Below, piece after piece: positions 1 to 7,582 of a stretch of DNA of 25,845 nt. The position numbers were made by a program, and so were the translations under genes. Where the stretch lies: contig JAZKFR010000153.1 of assembly GCA_040386295.1 (NCBI GenBank), positions 1 through 25,845 of the forward strand. The letters run 5' to 3'. The DNA comes from JAZKFR01 sp040386295 (GTDB lineage: Bacteria; Pseudomonadota; Gammaproteobacteria; Burkholderiales; Rhodocyclaceae). The notes beneath the pieces were generated by a model, which worked only from the letters and a program-made list of their open reading frames with translations, did no database searches and was not told the DNA's origin. How positions within the stretch are numbered: the stretch's first letter is position 1; each line of letters opens with the position of its first letter.

Positions 1-53
1 GCACGTACGGATCTGTGCGGGGGGCGTCGGGTAACCGGCGTCCCTACCGCGAC
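1..53 (+). mobile_element. 3' end of a group II intron (domains V/VI), cut by the window edge
   Basis: The first 13 bases match the 3' strand of a group II intron domain V helix, which ends in ACGTACGG plus a GATC/GTTC-like tail. A hairpin follows at about 21-44 (GGGGCGTCGG, loop GTAA, CCGGCGTCCC with one or two wobbles) and fits domain VI. It ends with CCCTACCGCGAC, so A46 is a candidate bulged branch-point adenosine 7 nt from a putative intron end at 53. The rest of the intron and any reverse transcriptase/maturase gene would lie left of the window. The match is from memory of the domain V consensus, and the exact 3' splice site is inferred. Confidence 0.72.
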
Positions 54-65
54 CCAAACATCTGT

Positions 66-455
66 CTATTCTAAGAATCGAGTCTTGAAATCAGCTGGCG
101 GCAACAGACAAACTTCAGAGCGCCCAAAAATCCAATACCGATGCCGCGCAATCCAACGGTACAAAGCATCCCGCAATGGCGCGGGCACCAGCCAAGCTAT
201 CCATGCCGCACGCCATGGCCAACCCAGGCCATGCAGCACGCGAAAGATGGCCGCCGTGTGTTGCCATGCGTTAGGACCATCCACTAGCAGTAGTGTCTGC
301 AAACCCTCCACACGCAACCCTGCCTTGGCCAGCAATGACTGCCCCGTTGCGCTCTGAATAGAGGCGAACTGGAATACGCACTTGCGGTCATGCTTGAGCA
401 AGAACTGAACCGACCCGTTACAAAGAAGGCACTTGGCGTCGAACACCACAATCAT
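66..455 (-). CDS. DCC family thiol-disulfide oxidoreductase (DUF393)
   Basis: This is a 129-residue protein of the DCC/DUF393 family, named for its N-terminal D-x-x-C-x-x-C signature. Here the signature is D6-A-K-C9-L-L-C12, directly after a short beta strand. Other family features are the FASIQSATG block near residues 30-38, the mid-protein hydrophobic stretch ending in VPAPLRDALY, and the C-terminal RYWIFGR with a later Cys. Length is typical. The fold is thought to be thioredoxin-like, but substrates are unknown. It is the last gene of a three-gene operon: its ATG overlaps the stop of the DUF4166 gene by 4 bp (ATGA), so translation is probably coupled. Its 3' end lies only about 12 bp from the group II intron tail. 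Confidence 0.88.
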   Translation of the reverse strand: MIVVFDAKCLLCNGSVQFLLKHDRKCVFQFASIQSATGQSLLAKAGLRVEGLQTLLLVDGPNAWQHTAAIFRVLHGLGWPWRAAWIAWLVPAPLRDALYRWIARHRYWIFGRSEVCLLPPADFKTRFLE

Positions 456-997
456 TCAGAACCTCCCGAGGGAATAATGAGATAGCCAGTGTAATTGGCG
501 ACTCTTCCGACCAGTGGAACGGACGCCTGAATATGGAAATGAAGCTTCTGGTCCTCCCCGGTCTCTCGGGCCGTCAATTCAGGCATCAGCCACACAGGAC
601 ATCGAATACCCAAGAAATACAACTTCTCCAATCGCATTTCCAGCGCCCCCTCCACTTCCAATAGTTCAAACGTAAGAAGGGATGCGCCCAAGCGCTCTGT
701 GATGCGATTCCCCGATTTCGTCAACGTAGATCGCATGGTCTTACCTGGAAAAAAACGGGTCCAAGTTTCGGTATCTGGCTTCGCCCACAACTCAAAGCGA
801 ATGGGCCCTTGGGTGGCTTTCAACGGTGCGCCGAGGAAAACTGCCAGCAATTTAGCGATGAATGATGCGGGAGACGCCACCTCGACCACCCCCCGGAACT
901 CGTGGTGACCTGCAAAGGTATGGAACTGTTGTATAGGGTTGGCTAGGCGATTGAAGGCGTCTCCCATCAAGGCGCTGTACATAGATGGTTGGTTCAT
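452..997 (-). CDS. DUF4166 domain-containing protein
   Basis: This 181-residue protein starts MNQPSMYSALMGDAFNRL and carries the pattern I recognise as DUF4166: an early F-x-G-x-x-x-x-R-G-x-V-E segment (residues 28-40), a central W-x-R-x-F-P-G-K block (79-87), and a hydrophobic C-terminus ending near a Y-x-G motif. No membrane span or signal peptide is evident. Biochemical function is unknown. It overlaps the upstream reductase gene by 4 bp and the downstream DCC gene by 4 bp, so the three are almost certainly one transcriptional and translational unit. DUF4166 proteins are often encoded beside, or fused to, saccharopine-dehydrogenase-like proteins, which supports the call. Confidence 0.82.
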   Translation of the reverse strand: MNQPSMYSALMGDAFNRLANPIQQFHTFAGHHEFRGVVEVASPASFIAKLLAVFLGAPLKATQGPIRFELWAKPDTETWTRFFPGKTMRSTLTKSGNRITERLGASLLTFELLEVEGALEMRLEKLYFLGIRCPVWLMPELTARETGEDQKLHFHIQASVPLVGRVANYTGYLIIPSGGSE

Positions 998-2103
998 GCC
1001 AGTCTTTCCGATGTGGCTATTTTTAGCCCTTGCATTTCACGGGCGAAGTCTTCCAAGGTGAGGAGTCCGACACAGGGCATTGCGCCGAAAAGCTGGCGGT
1101 CATCTGCGAATAGTTTACGGATGAGTGCAGATGCCGCTAGGGTGGGGACATAAGGGCCATCTCCATGGGTAGCGACCAATTGCCAATCTCGACAGACCGA
1201 CTGCCCGTCATGCGTGATGCCCGAAACAGTGACGTGCATTGCGCCGGCGTCCGTACCCCAGGCTTGAAAAAGATCGGCGGCTTTAGTGAGCCACTTGGCA
1301 TGAGTTGCCCAGTTCTTCACGAGGCCATGTCTCGCCATCCAAGCCATCAGGTTCATGCCACGGTGCAAAAACTCTAGTTCAAGGCCTGCACCAAATCGAA
1401 TTTCTGGATGGCCGGGATACCGCGCGGGCAGAAGCACCAGGTCTGGAACGTCGCACGGCGAATGCAAGCGGGAGCCCACGGGGGCGGGGTAGGTATGCCG
1501 GTATGAATGCAACCAACCTACCAAGGGCCTACCGGCTGACGACGGCAGCTCTTTCCCACAATAACTCAGAATGCCCTTTATCGTGGAGAGTCCGCGCTCA
1601 GTCCGATTGCCAGGGCTAATTCCCACGTCAATCGATTGAACTGTTTGCAGGCCCCGCACGAGGTGGTCTACCACGGCACTGGAGAGGGCCGGTACGGAGC
1701 TGGCACCACTGGTCACCAGGACACCAGCACGTATGGCCATCGCGTTGAGGACCCCAATTCCAGCCACAAAGTCTCGACCATCAGCCAAATCGATGTAATG
1801 GGCACCCGCTTCAATGCAGGCCTGGGCTACCCGGTAATCTTGCCCTTGAAAGGGCCCAGAAGCATTGACCACAACCGCAGGGCTGAGCTGCTTTAGCTGG
1901 CTTGCGAATGTCGGGTGGTGTGTGTCGAGAGCGGTGAATGCAAGCTCGGAAGTTGCAGTGAATTGGAGTTTGCATGCCAACGCTTGCGCCGCCGCACTGG
2001 AGCGGCCTGCAATAGTGATGTGTAGATCGGGCTGCTTTGAAAGCCGTTCTACGAGCCTACGCCCGAAAAATCCGTAAGCCCCAACAACCAGTATTCTTTT
2101 CAT
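994..2103 (-). CDS. Saccharopine dehydrogenase-like NAD(P)-binding protein
   Basis: This is a roughly 369-residue oxidoreductase whose N-terminus MKRILVVGAYGFFGRRLVERL contains a Rossmann GAYGFFG loop (G8, G11, G14) for NAD(P). It is followed by AGRSS, typical of the second beta strand, and by VVNASGPFQGQ, the saccharopine dehydrogenase/trans-acting enoyl reductase hallmark. The C-terminal half is the less conserved catalytic part. True lysine-pathway activity is unlikely, because members next to DUF4166 genes are of unknown substrate. The ATG at 2103 was chosen over an in-frame TTG at 2109. No Shine-Dalgarno is visible for either, and a promoter-like -10 lies only 8 bp upstream. First gene of the operon with DUF4166 and DCC. 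Confidence 0.83.
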   Translation of the reverse strand: MKRILVVGAYGFFGRRLVERLSKQPDLHITIAGRSSAAAQALACKLQFTATSELAFTALDTHHPTFASQLKQLSPAVVVNASGPFQGQDYRVAQACIEAGAHYIDLADGRDFVAGIGVLNAMAIRAGVLVTSGASSVPALSSAVVDHLVRGLQTVQSIDVGISPGNRTERGLSTIKGILSYCGKELPSSAGRPLVGWLHSYRHTYPAPVGSRLHSPCDVPDLVLLPARYPGHPEIRFGAGLELEFLHRGMNLMAWMARHGLVKNWATHAKWLTKAADLFQAWGTDAGAMHVTVSGITHDGQSVCRDWQLVATHGDGPYVPTLAASALIRKLFADDRQLFGAMPCVGLLTLEDFAREMQGLKIATSERLA

Positions 2104-2111
2104 TGTCAATG

Positions 2112-2138
2112 ATTATGTTTTTTGCATGGCTTAGTCAA
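2112..2138 (-). promoter_or_regulatory. Possible promoter of the saccharopine dehydrogenase-like operon
   Basis: On the minus strand TTGACT (2138-2133) and CATAAT (2117-2112) are separated by 15 bp. The -10 match is good but the spacer is short. If it is real, transcription would begin at or within a few bases of the ATG, giving a nearly leaderless mRNA and explaining the missing Shine-Dalgarno. Tentative. Confidence 0.3.
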
Positions 2139-2386
2139 TATCAGTTCCACTGACGGCACCAATAAGGGTAGTGGAGTTGGAATGCTAACCCGCGTTAGTC
2201 TCCGCGCCAGCAGTTTAGTTTTCTGGCCCTAATCTGCATCCGACCCAATGCAGACGTAGCAACTATTCAAGTGGTTTTCCGATAGCCGACATTCGAGTGT
2301 TTGCAAAAACATATTCCGAATGACCACTCAAAGGACGTTCTGACCTTTGGTGATAGTCGGTGATGGCTTAGTCCGTCATTTCTTCG
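2139..2386. other. Intergenic spacer left of the Gabija cassette
   Basis: About 250 bp between the putative promoter and the left inverted repeat of the defence cassette. I find no convincing open reading frame, tRNA or rho-independent terminator here. Base composition is similar to both sides. It may contain the original junction of an insertion, but no target-site duplication with the right side could be recognised by eye. Confidence 0.5.
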
Positions 2387-2415
2387 CTAGCGGCAACATT
2401 GACTTATCGATAGCT
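2387..2415 (-). repeat. Left copy of a 29-bp inverted repeat bracketing gajA-gajB
   Basis: Read on the minus strand, this copy begins AGCTATCGATAAG and ends TTGCCGCTAG. It matches the right copy (6309-6337, plus strand) at 26 of 29 positions, the differences being at repeat positions 13, 16 and 19. The two copies therefore face each other as inverted repeats about 3.9 kb apart. This copy overlaps the 3' end of gajB: the codons for its last three residues (Ser-Tyr-Arg) and its TAA stop lie inside the repeat. Confidence 0.8.
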
Positions 2416-4269
2416 ATGAAAAACGGCGAGCTGCGGGATCGCATTTGCGATCAGACGAGGGAGGAGGACGCAAGGGTCCTTGTCAGGCGTGAGAATCGTA
2501 GTAGTCTTCTTGCCGCGCGTGATGCTCACGCGCATGTTCTGTCTAGACTGACTGTCAGCGTTTTTGCGGTCGTTCCCACGCACAATGCGGTCTGGGTTGG
2601 CGACAATCTCCCTCTTGACGTACCTGGGCCACCCTTCAAAGATGATGACCTCGTCAAATTGCTTGCCCTTCGCCTTGTGCATGTTCATCACAATCACGCC
2701 CTCTTCGGGCTTCGATTGTGTGGAGAAGTGTTCCCGCACAAATGCCTGCTGCGTGATGGACAACGCGTCGTTGTAGGCTCCGAAGTCACGCCAGTTCTGG
2801 GACAGCTCTTGCCGGAGCTGTGTTCCGCGTTCAAGAAGCCTGATATTTCTGACTTCAATCGCTATGCCCTTGAGACGTGTACACGGGCCGCCATCAAGTG
2901 CCTTTCTGATCGCTACCCAGTCTTTCTCAGGATCACCCGTAAGAGATACGGCGCGTGATGCTTCGTAGCTGGCAACCATCGCCACCATGATGCTGTTGGC
3001 AGGAACCGCATGACCAGCTGCCTTCTTCTCGCGGTACTTCGCGAAAGCCTTTCTAATGGAGTCGGCTTGGGCAAGGTCAGTCTTCGATGGATCATCACCG
3101 CCCTTGCCATGGAAGTAGTTGCACATCAAGTCAACGAATCTTTCCAAATGGAAAAGGCTATGCGGTTGAAGAAGATAAGAAACTATTTCCGCTGCGAGGA
3201 TCGCCGCATCGAGGTCTATCGAGGCCAAATGGTGAATCGGTGTCAACTTTTCCGGGGGCTCCCGAAAAGCGTCAGAGACAAGCCGCGTCATCTTCTTCGT
3301 CGGAACCAAAACTGCAAGTGACCATCCCTTCTGCGTTGAATCAACAAGGCGCTTCCTGATCGCGTACGTGGTCGTTATGAGCGTGGTGTAGGCCTGATGC
3401 TCATTCGCCGGATAGGTGCTGAGTTGGATGCCCACATATTGCTTCTTAGTGAACTTCCCGGTGAGCACATCATTGCCAAAGAGGAGGATGTCCGTGCCTG
3501 TGCTCCTGTGGTTGTCACCCTGCATGTCAACCTCCGCGGGCGTAAACTCTGCACGAAATTGATCCAACCGAGCGGGGTCCGCTCCGATCCAGTCATAAAT
3601 TCTTTGCTCTGGGTCAGCAAGGGCCATCAACGTCGATTCCTTGCCGAGCTGCCGAACAACACGCCACTGGTCAGCATTCGTGTCTTGGAATTCGTCCAAC
3701 GCAACAAGTGGGTAGCGTATGGCAATCAGCTTACGGAGTCTCTCGCTGCGCTCCAGCAGGTCCGCAACATAGCGTGCAAAGAGGTCGAAGCAGACCCGAC
3801 CTTCAGTAAGTGCTTGGCGTTCGCGCTCTTGCTGCACCTGCGTCCGCTTATCTGCCTTTTGCTCTGGGGACAGCTTCTTTTCAGCCTCGAATGAGTTTCG
3901 TATGGTCGAAAGGGCGATGGCCTCACCCGCGGGCGTCAGTATGGCCAACGGGTGCGGCAAACCGAGCAGATAGCCGTGTGCATTCAACAATCGCCAAAAG
4001 AAGGAATGGTACGTCTCGACATGAATCCGCCGCTTGATCGCAGGAGCTATGTCGTTTTCGTTTTCGATGGCTTCGATCACTCGGCTGATCGTCGCTCGCG
4101 CGAAGCTCAAGAACAAAATTTCCTGGCTCGGTCGCAGCCCGGCCTCCGCAACTTGTGCAGCTTTGAGAATTGAAATAGTTGTCTTCCCAGAGCCAGGCCC
4201 ACCCGTCACTAGAAGGTGGCCGTCGGTGGCAAGAATTTCCTTCTGCTTCTCAGAGAGCTTCATCTTCAT
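2404..4269 (-). CDS. gajB: Gabija-type anti-phage protein GajB, UvrD/Rep-like helicase
   Basis: This 621-residue superfamily 1 helicase has a Q-motif Gln (Q9), Walker A GGPGSGKTT (23-31), motif II LDEFQDT (191-197), motif III LMALADPEQRIYDW (214-227), an NHRS block (253-256), motif V MHKAKGKQFDEV (530-541) and motif VI VSITRGKK (581-588). In Gabija systems GajB is known to work with GajA, sensing or activating on DNA ends produced during phage infection. The ATG lies 20 bp inside the end of gajA, so the two are translationally coupled. It is somewhat longer than the best-studied Bacillus GajB (about 490 residues). Its stop codon falls inside the left inverted repeat. An ordinary repair helicase is less likely given the partner gene. 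Confidence 0.88.
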   Translation of the reverse strand: MKMKLSEKQKEILATDGHLLVTGGPGSGKTTISILKAAQVAEAGLRPSQEILFLSFARATISRVIEAIENENDIAPAIKRRIHVETYHSFFWRLLNAHGYLLGLPHPLAILTPAGEAIALSTIRNSFEAEKKLSPEQKADKRTQVQQERERQALTEGRVCFDLFARYVADLLERSERLRKLIAIRYPLVALDEFQDTNADQWRVVRQLGKESTLMALADPEQRIYDWIGADPARLDQFRAEFTPAEVDMQGDNHRSTGTDILLFGNDVLTGKFTKKQYVGIQLSTYPANEHQAYTTLITTTYAIRKRLVDSTQKGWSLAVLVPTKKMTRLVSDAFREPPEKLTPIHHLASIDLDAAILAAEIVSYLLQPHSLFHLERFVDLMCNYFHGKGGDDPSKTDLAQADSIRKAFAKYREKKAAGHAVPANSIMVAMVASYEASRAVSLTGDPEKDWVAIRKALDGGPCTRLKGIAIEVRNIRLLERGTQLRQELSQNWRDFGAYNDALSITQQAFVREHFSTQSKPEEGVIVMNMHKAKGKQFDEVIIFEGWPRYVKREIVANPDRIVRGNDRKNADSQSRQNMRVSITRGKKTTTILTPDKDPCVLLPRLIANAIPQLAVFHSYR

Positions 4270-6130
4270 CGTCTGGAGCTCCTGCGGGCGGCACGTCAGC
4301 TTCCGGCGGCAACGGAGCGGGAGGTGTGCACAGTCCCTTCAGATGAATGCAAGCGTCACGAATCCATTGGGGTATCTCGTCCTCACTGCACTGCGCTAGG
4401 TATTCGGCAATCCCAAAGTCCCCCTTCTTCTTGGCGAAGTAGTCCTTCAAGGCATCGATGATGTTTGCCTTCGGGTTAGGGTACTTCTGGAGAAGGTCCT
4501 GAGGCCACTGGATCAGGTCGGAGAACCTCTCCATCGCCGCTTGAGGTGTGTTCCTAAGTACGAGATTCTCAATGCCCTTTTCTCCGTGCATGTACAAATG
4601 TTCGACTTGGGCTTCAATAAGGGCCTGCGCGGCGACATCTTGCTGGTCGCAAAGGGCGAATGTCCGCTTGCCGATGGCTTTATACAGTTTTGCCATATCG
4701 GGAATGCTGCCTTCACCACCAGCATCCACGATGCAAACACCAAGTGCCTCAACGGAAGAGTACGTTTCGGGTTTCAGTTCTGCGAGCCTGCGGCAGGCAA
4801 CCGGAAACGATGTGGATTCTGTTGCTCCTTCAGCTATCAGGACCCGCCGTGCGAGCAGCCCCTCGCAGAACCTTTGTCGAAACTCTTGCCGATATCGTTT
4901 CAGCTTCACACTGTCTGGCAGCACAACCTCTGCCTGTTGAAGCTTCCCCGCCACGTCGCGCGACAGGACGATCGTCTCAGTCAGCGCAAACTCTTCGAGC
5001 ACATAGGGAGAGTGCGAGGTGAACAGCGTTTGTGACGCCAACTTTCGAACCTCATGGATGATCGTTTTCTGAGCGTAAGGAGGGATGGCCGTCTCCGGCT
5101 CCTCCATTGCGAAGATGACGTTCTGCTTGTCTTCGGCGATCTGCGACAGCATTGCAAGAACCAGCATGTTGATCGTGCCTGTTCCCTGACGATAGAAGGG
5201 GGCAGCGTGGTCGCCTTCGCCCGTTGCAATGAATGCCGTGATGACCTTACGCAAATGTTCACGGGTCAGGTTTGAGACTTTCAGGTGGGGCTCTACTCCC
5301 CACTCTTTCGGAACGTACTTCTTCAGCGCCGTGTTGATGCTTTTCAGAACACCTGAGATTCCTAGGGCGGGGTCTTCAGCTACAGAGAAGGACGCCAGGT
5401 TTTCAATTGCCCCCTCCCACATCTGCGGACGAACTTCTTTGAGGCGCAGGATGATGTCAAGCAAGCTTCCTCGTTCAAGACTTAGAGCGCGTGAACCGGT
5501 GCGCACTGAACGCAGGTAGAGGAAGCCACAGATCTGCTTATCTTTCTTGCTGAAGGGCACAGGCGAACCACCAACCATCGTTCTGGTGTAGTAGGTCTTT
5601 CCTTCAAAGTCGTCCTCCTCAGGGTCATAACGGCCCAAGAAGGTGACACGCAGGGCATGCGTAATGTCTGCGGCATCCACACCTTCAGGCGTGGCATCGG
5701 TGTAAAGCTTTTTCTCTTTTGAGTCCCAAAATTCAACATGGTCACCAAAACGAGCCTGTTGCTCCTCCGTCAGGTCACTGATCGTCACTTCGATCTTGAT
5801 CGTTAGGGCCTCCTTTGCTGTCCCGCCCTCCCCATCAGCCTCTGCTTGTCTGCCTTCGGCTACAGGGGCAGGTTCACCGGGCGCTTCATCCGCTGCGATA
5901 GGCAGGGCAGCGTCTGCATTCTTCGCGCGGTACTGCCCGCGATAGAAGTCGTGTTCGTCAATTGGAGGGGTGCGGTTCAGCCTGTCCGGTCCAAGTATCA
6001 GATCCAACGCTTCCAGAACTGTCGTCTTCCCCGTATTGTTGTCTCCGAGCAAGACAGCGTGCTTGGAAAGAAAGAGGGCGGCCTCCTTGATGCCTCGGAA
6101 GTTCTTGATATGAATGTGTGCGACCTGCAT
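4250..6130 (-). CDS. gajA: Gabija-type anti-phage protein GajA, OLD-like ATPase-TOPRIM endonuclease
   Basis: This 626-residue protein has an N-terminal ABC-type ATPase domain: Walker A GDNNTGKTT (29-37), signature-like QGTGT (315-319), Walker B VIFAMEEPE (338-346) and H-loop TSHSPY with H373. A C-terminal TOPRIM domain follows, with acidic residues E434 (LIAEGATE), a turn at IVDAGG (467-472) and D495/D498 (CDQQD). This order defines OLD-family nucleases. With a UvrD-like partner directly downstream it is a Gabija GajA, a DNA-nicking enzyme whose activity is held off by nucleotides. Residues about 69-108 are an Ala/Glu/Gly/Pro-rich, probably disordered insertion in the ATPase domain. A good Shine-Dalgarno (AAGAGGGGGG) precedes the ATG. 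First gene of the pair. Confidence 0.88.
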   Translation of the reverse strand: MQVAHIHIKNFRGIKEAALFLSKHAVLLGDNNTGKTTVLEALDLILGPDRLNRTPPIDEHDFYRGQYRAKNADAALPIAADEAPGEPAPVAEGRQAEADGEGGTAKEALTIKIEVTISDLTEEQQARFGDHVEFWDSKEKKLYTDATPEGVDAADITHALRVTFLGRYDPEEDDFEGKTYYTRTMVGGSPVPFSKKDKQICGFLYLRSVRTGSRALSLERGSLLDIILRLKEVRPQMWEGAIENLASFSVAEDPALGISGVLKSINTALKKYVPKEWGVEPHLKVSNLTREHLRKVITAFIATGEGDHAAPFYRQGTGTINMLVLAMLSQIAEDKQNVIFAMEEPETAIPPYAQKTIIHEVRKLASQTLFTSHSPYVLEEFALTETIVLSRDVAGKLQQAEVVLPDSVKLKRYRQEFRQRFCEGLLARRVLIAEGATESTSFPVACRRLAELKPETYSSVEALGVCIVDAGGEGSIPDMAKLYKAIGKRTFALCDQQDVAAQALIEAQVEHLYMHGEKGIENLVLRNTPQAAMERFSDLIQWPQDLLQKYPNPKANIIDALKDYFAKKKGDFGIAEYLAQCSEDEIPQWIRDACIHLKGLCTPPAPLPPEADVPPAGAPDDEDEAL

Positions 6131-6429
6131 GGGCCCCCCTCTTGATGTTGTGAAAGCGGATTATGCTGCGGCCTAGTTAAACAGCCGACCGGAAATAGCC
6201 CCAGCAGCATTTGAACAAACACTAAGTCCAAATGCTTCTCAGCTTAGCGACCAACCGCAATTCATTTGATGGGTACTTTAACCAGCTGCCCATATTGCAT
6301 TTATCGCTAGCTATCGATAACTCGATATTGCCGCTAGTCACTAATTGCTAATTCGGGCTAGTGGCCATGCGGCCATCGACATCTTGTCCGTGATCCAGTA
6401 GGCTGAACAAAAAAATCGGCGGCGTCGCC
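6131..6429. other. Intergenic region upstream of gajA with the right repeat
   Basis: About 300 bp separating gajA from the next gene. It contains the gajA Shine-Dalgarno, a CATAAT hexamer on the minus strand near 6160-6165 without a convincing -35 partner, and the right inverted repeat (6309-6337). No coding frame or RNA gene is evident. Upstream control of the Gabija operon must lie here unless it is read through from the right. Confidence 0.5.
6309..6337 (+). repeat. Right copy of the 29-bp inverted repeat bracketing gajA-gajB
   Basis: This is the plus-strand copy, beginning AGCTATCGATAAC and ending TTGCCGCTAG, 26/29 identical to the minus strand of 2387-2415. Together with the left copy it forms a terminal-inverted-repeat arrangement around only gajA and gajB. 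This copy can also fold on itself (TATCGA, loop TAAC, TCGATA, plus outer CTAGC/GCTAG), which the left copy does less well. Confidence 0.8.
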
Positions 6430-7305
6430 CTAAGAATTTTTAGTATTCAGCGACATCGTAAGTAGCAAATTTTGTTGTCGTTGAATGGACTCTACATTCA
6501 CGCTGCGTTCATTTGCAATCCATTCGTCTCGTACTTGACGATCAAAACCTTGGTCAGCAAAATACGATTTCACATTGGCAGACCATGACCAGTAATTTTT
6601 GATGCACGTCACGGACGGCTTCTGCAAGCAGGTCTGTTTGATGGCTTCGCCTGATTTAACAAACTTTAGCAGCGGCTTTCTTTTCAGCTTCTCAGCTTTG
6701 TTGATGAACGGCGCGAGTTCAGGCTCTGGCCCAAAGTAGATCCCCAGAGTACCGTCAGCCAATCCTGGGTCGCGTGAAAACGCTACTGGACTGTCCATAA
6801 ACCTGAATGCTGCCACTATCAGCGATTGACTTGTGTTTATAGGTGCCCAGCGACCAAGATGGGGCGGCAATGGAGGCAAGCTCGCTATGCTATCTCCGCG
6901 ATTGGTGATCGAAACGCCATCAACCGGAACAGATGGTTCCATTTTGAATACCCGGCCATCTTCGATTTGCCATCCTGCCTCGCTTAATAGCTTAAGAAAC
7001 ATTCCAGCCGCCCTGCAGGATGGCTCACTCCAAGCGACACAACCAATCCTCACCCGATCCGGATGGGCTTCCGTGGAAATCTGCAATAGATCTAAGAATT
7101 CCGCACGCCTCTCCGTGCTCAAGACATAAGCCTTAGTCGGCGGCTTTTGTGGCCAAAAGCCTATAGCGGCGATTACTATGGTTAGTGTTAGCCCTATGAC
7201 TCCCACAACCCAAGCGGCGCTCGACTGCTTTGTCGGCAATGTTGCCTTTTTCCACTGCAATCGTGATGGCAGAAGAAGGAAATTCCGTAATTTCTCAATC
7301 AACAT
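6430..7305 (-). CDS. Hypothetical single-pass membrane protein
   Basis: I do not recognise this protein of about 291 residues. It starts MLIEKLRNFLLLPSRLQWKK, a basic amphipathic lead, followed by one clear transmembrane helix (WVVGVIGLTLTIVIAAIGFW, near residues 32-51), so most of the protein (about 240 residues) is probably periplasmic. That part has several Cys residues (for example CVAWSEPSC and CLQKPSVTC) that could form disulfides there. The ATG at 7305 is preferred over an upstream GTG at 7338 because GGAAGAGAG sits just upstream of it. It is co-oriented with gajA but lies outside the inverted repeats, about 300 bp upstream. A role in defence is possible but unsupported. Confidence 0.7.
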   Translation of the reverse strand: MLIEKLRNFLLLPSRLQWKKATLPTKQSSAAWVVGVIGLTLTIVIAAIGFWPQKPPTKAYVLSTERRAEFLDLLQISTEAHPDRVRIGCVAWSEPSCRAAGMFLKLLSEAGWQIEDGRVFKMEPSVPVDGVSITNRGDSIASLPPLPPHLGRWAPINTSQSLIVAAFRFMDSPVAFSRDPGLADGTLGIYFGPEPELAPFINKAEKLKRKPLLKFVKSGEAIKQTCLQKPSVTCIKNYWSWSANVKSYFADQGFDRQVRDEWIANERSVNVESIQRQQNLLLTMSLNTKNS

Positions 7306-7582
7306 AAATCTCTCTTCCAATGCGTTTGGCGAAAGCACGACACGGCGAGTGTGTTACACCAAGTATGAACGGGTAGAGCATTGCGACGGTTGACATCCCG
7401 GAGTTCTTGGCACTTATAACAGAGGATTTGGGCAGGGATGCTTTGTTTTTGGCCATGGGCGAAGGCCACAACTTGATTTATCCAGCAGCCAGAATGCCGC
7501 CACCCACCAGTGACGGCTTCTGGCCCAACCCGGTCTATCAACCGACGAATTTTATTTGCTCGAGTCAAAGCTCAATTTTTGA
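7306..7582. other. Intergenic region between the membrane protein and the glmS remnant
   Basis: A stretch of about 280 bp with no recognised gene. A minus-strand frame with a TTG start (7568-7299) would encode an 89-residue Cys/His/Trp-rich peptide (CYKCQELRD, HTWCN), but it lacks a convincing start and Shine-Dalgarno and overlaps the N-terminus of the next gene, so I treat it as a possible remnant only. Confidence 0.4.

Noticed and set aside
2347..2958. Long plus-strand frame opposite gajB
   Set aside because: Shadow of gajB; the minus-strand frame carries full helicase motifs.
6301..6340. Integron attC-like folded site
   Set aside because: The right repeat can fold, but the left copy folds poorly and no attC core sequences or integrase were seen.
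7299..7568. 89-codon minus-strand frame with Cys/His/Trp motifs
   Set aside because: TTG start, no Shine-Dalgarno, overlaps the start of the next gene, and no recognisable family.
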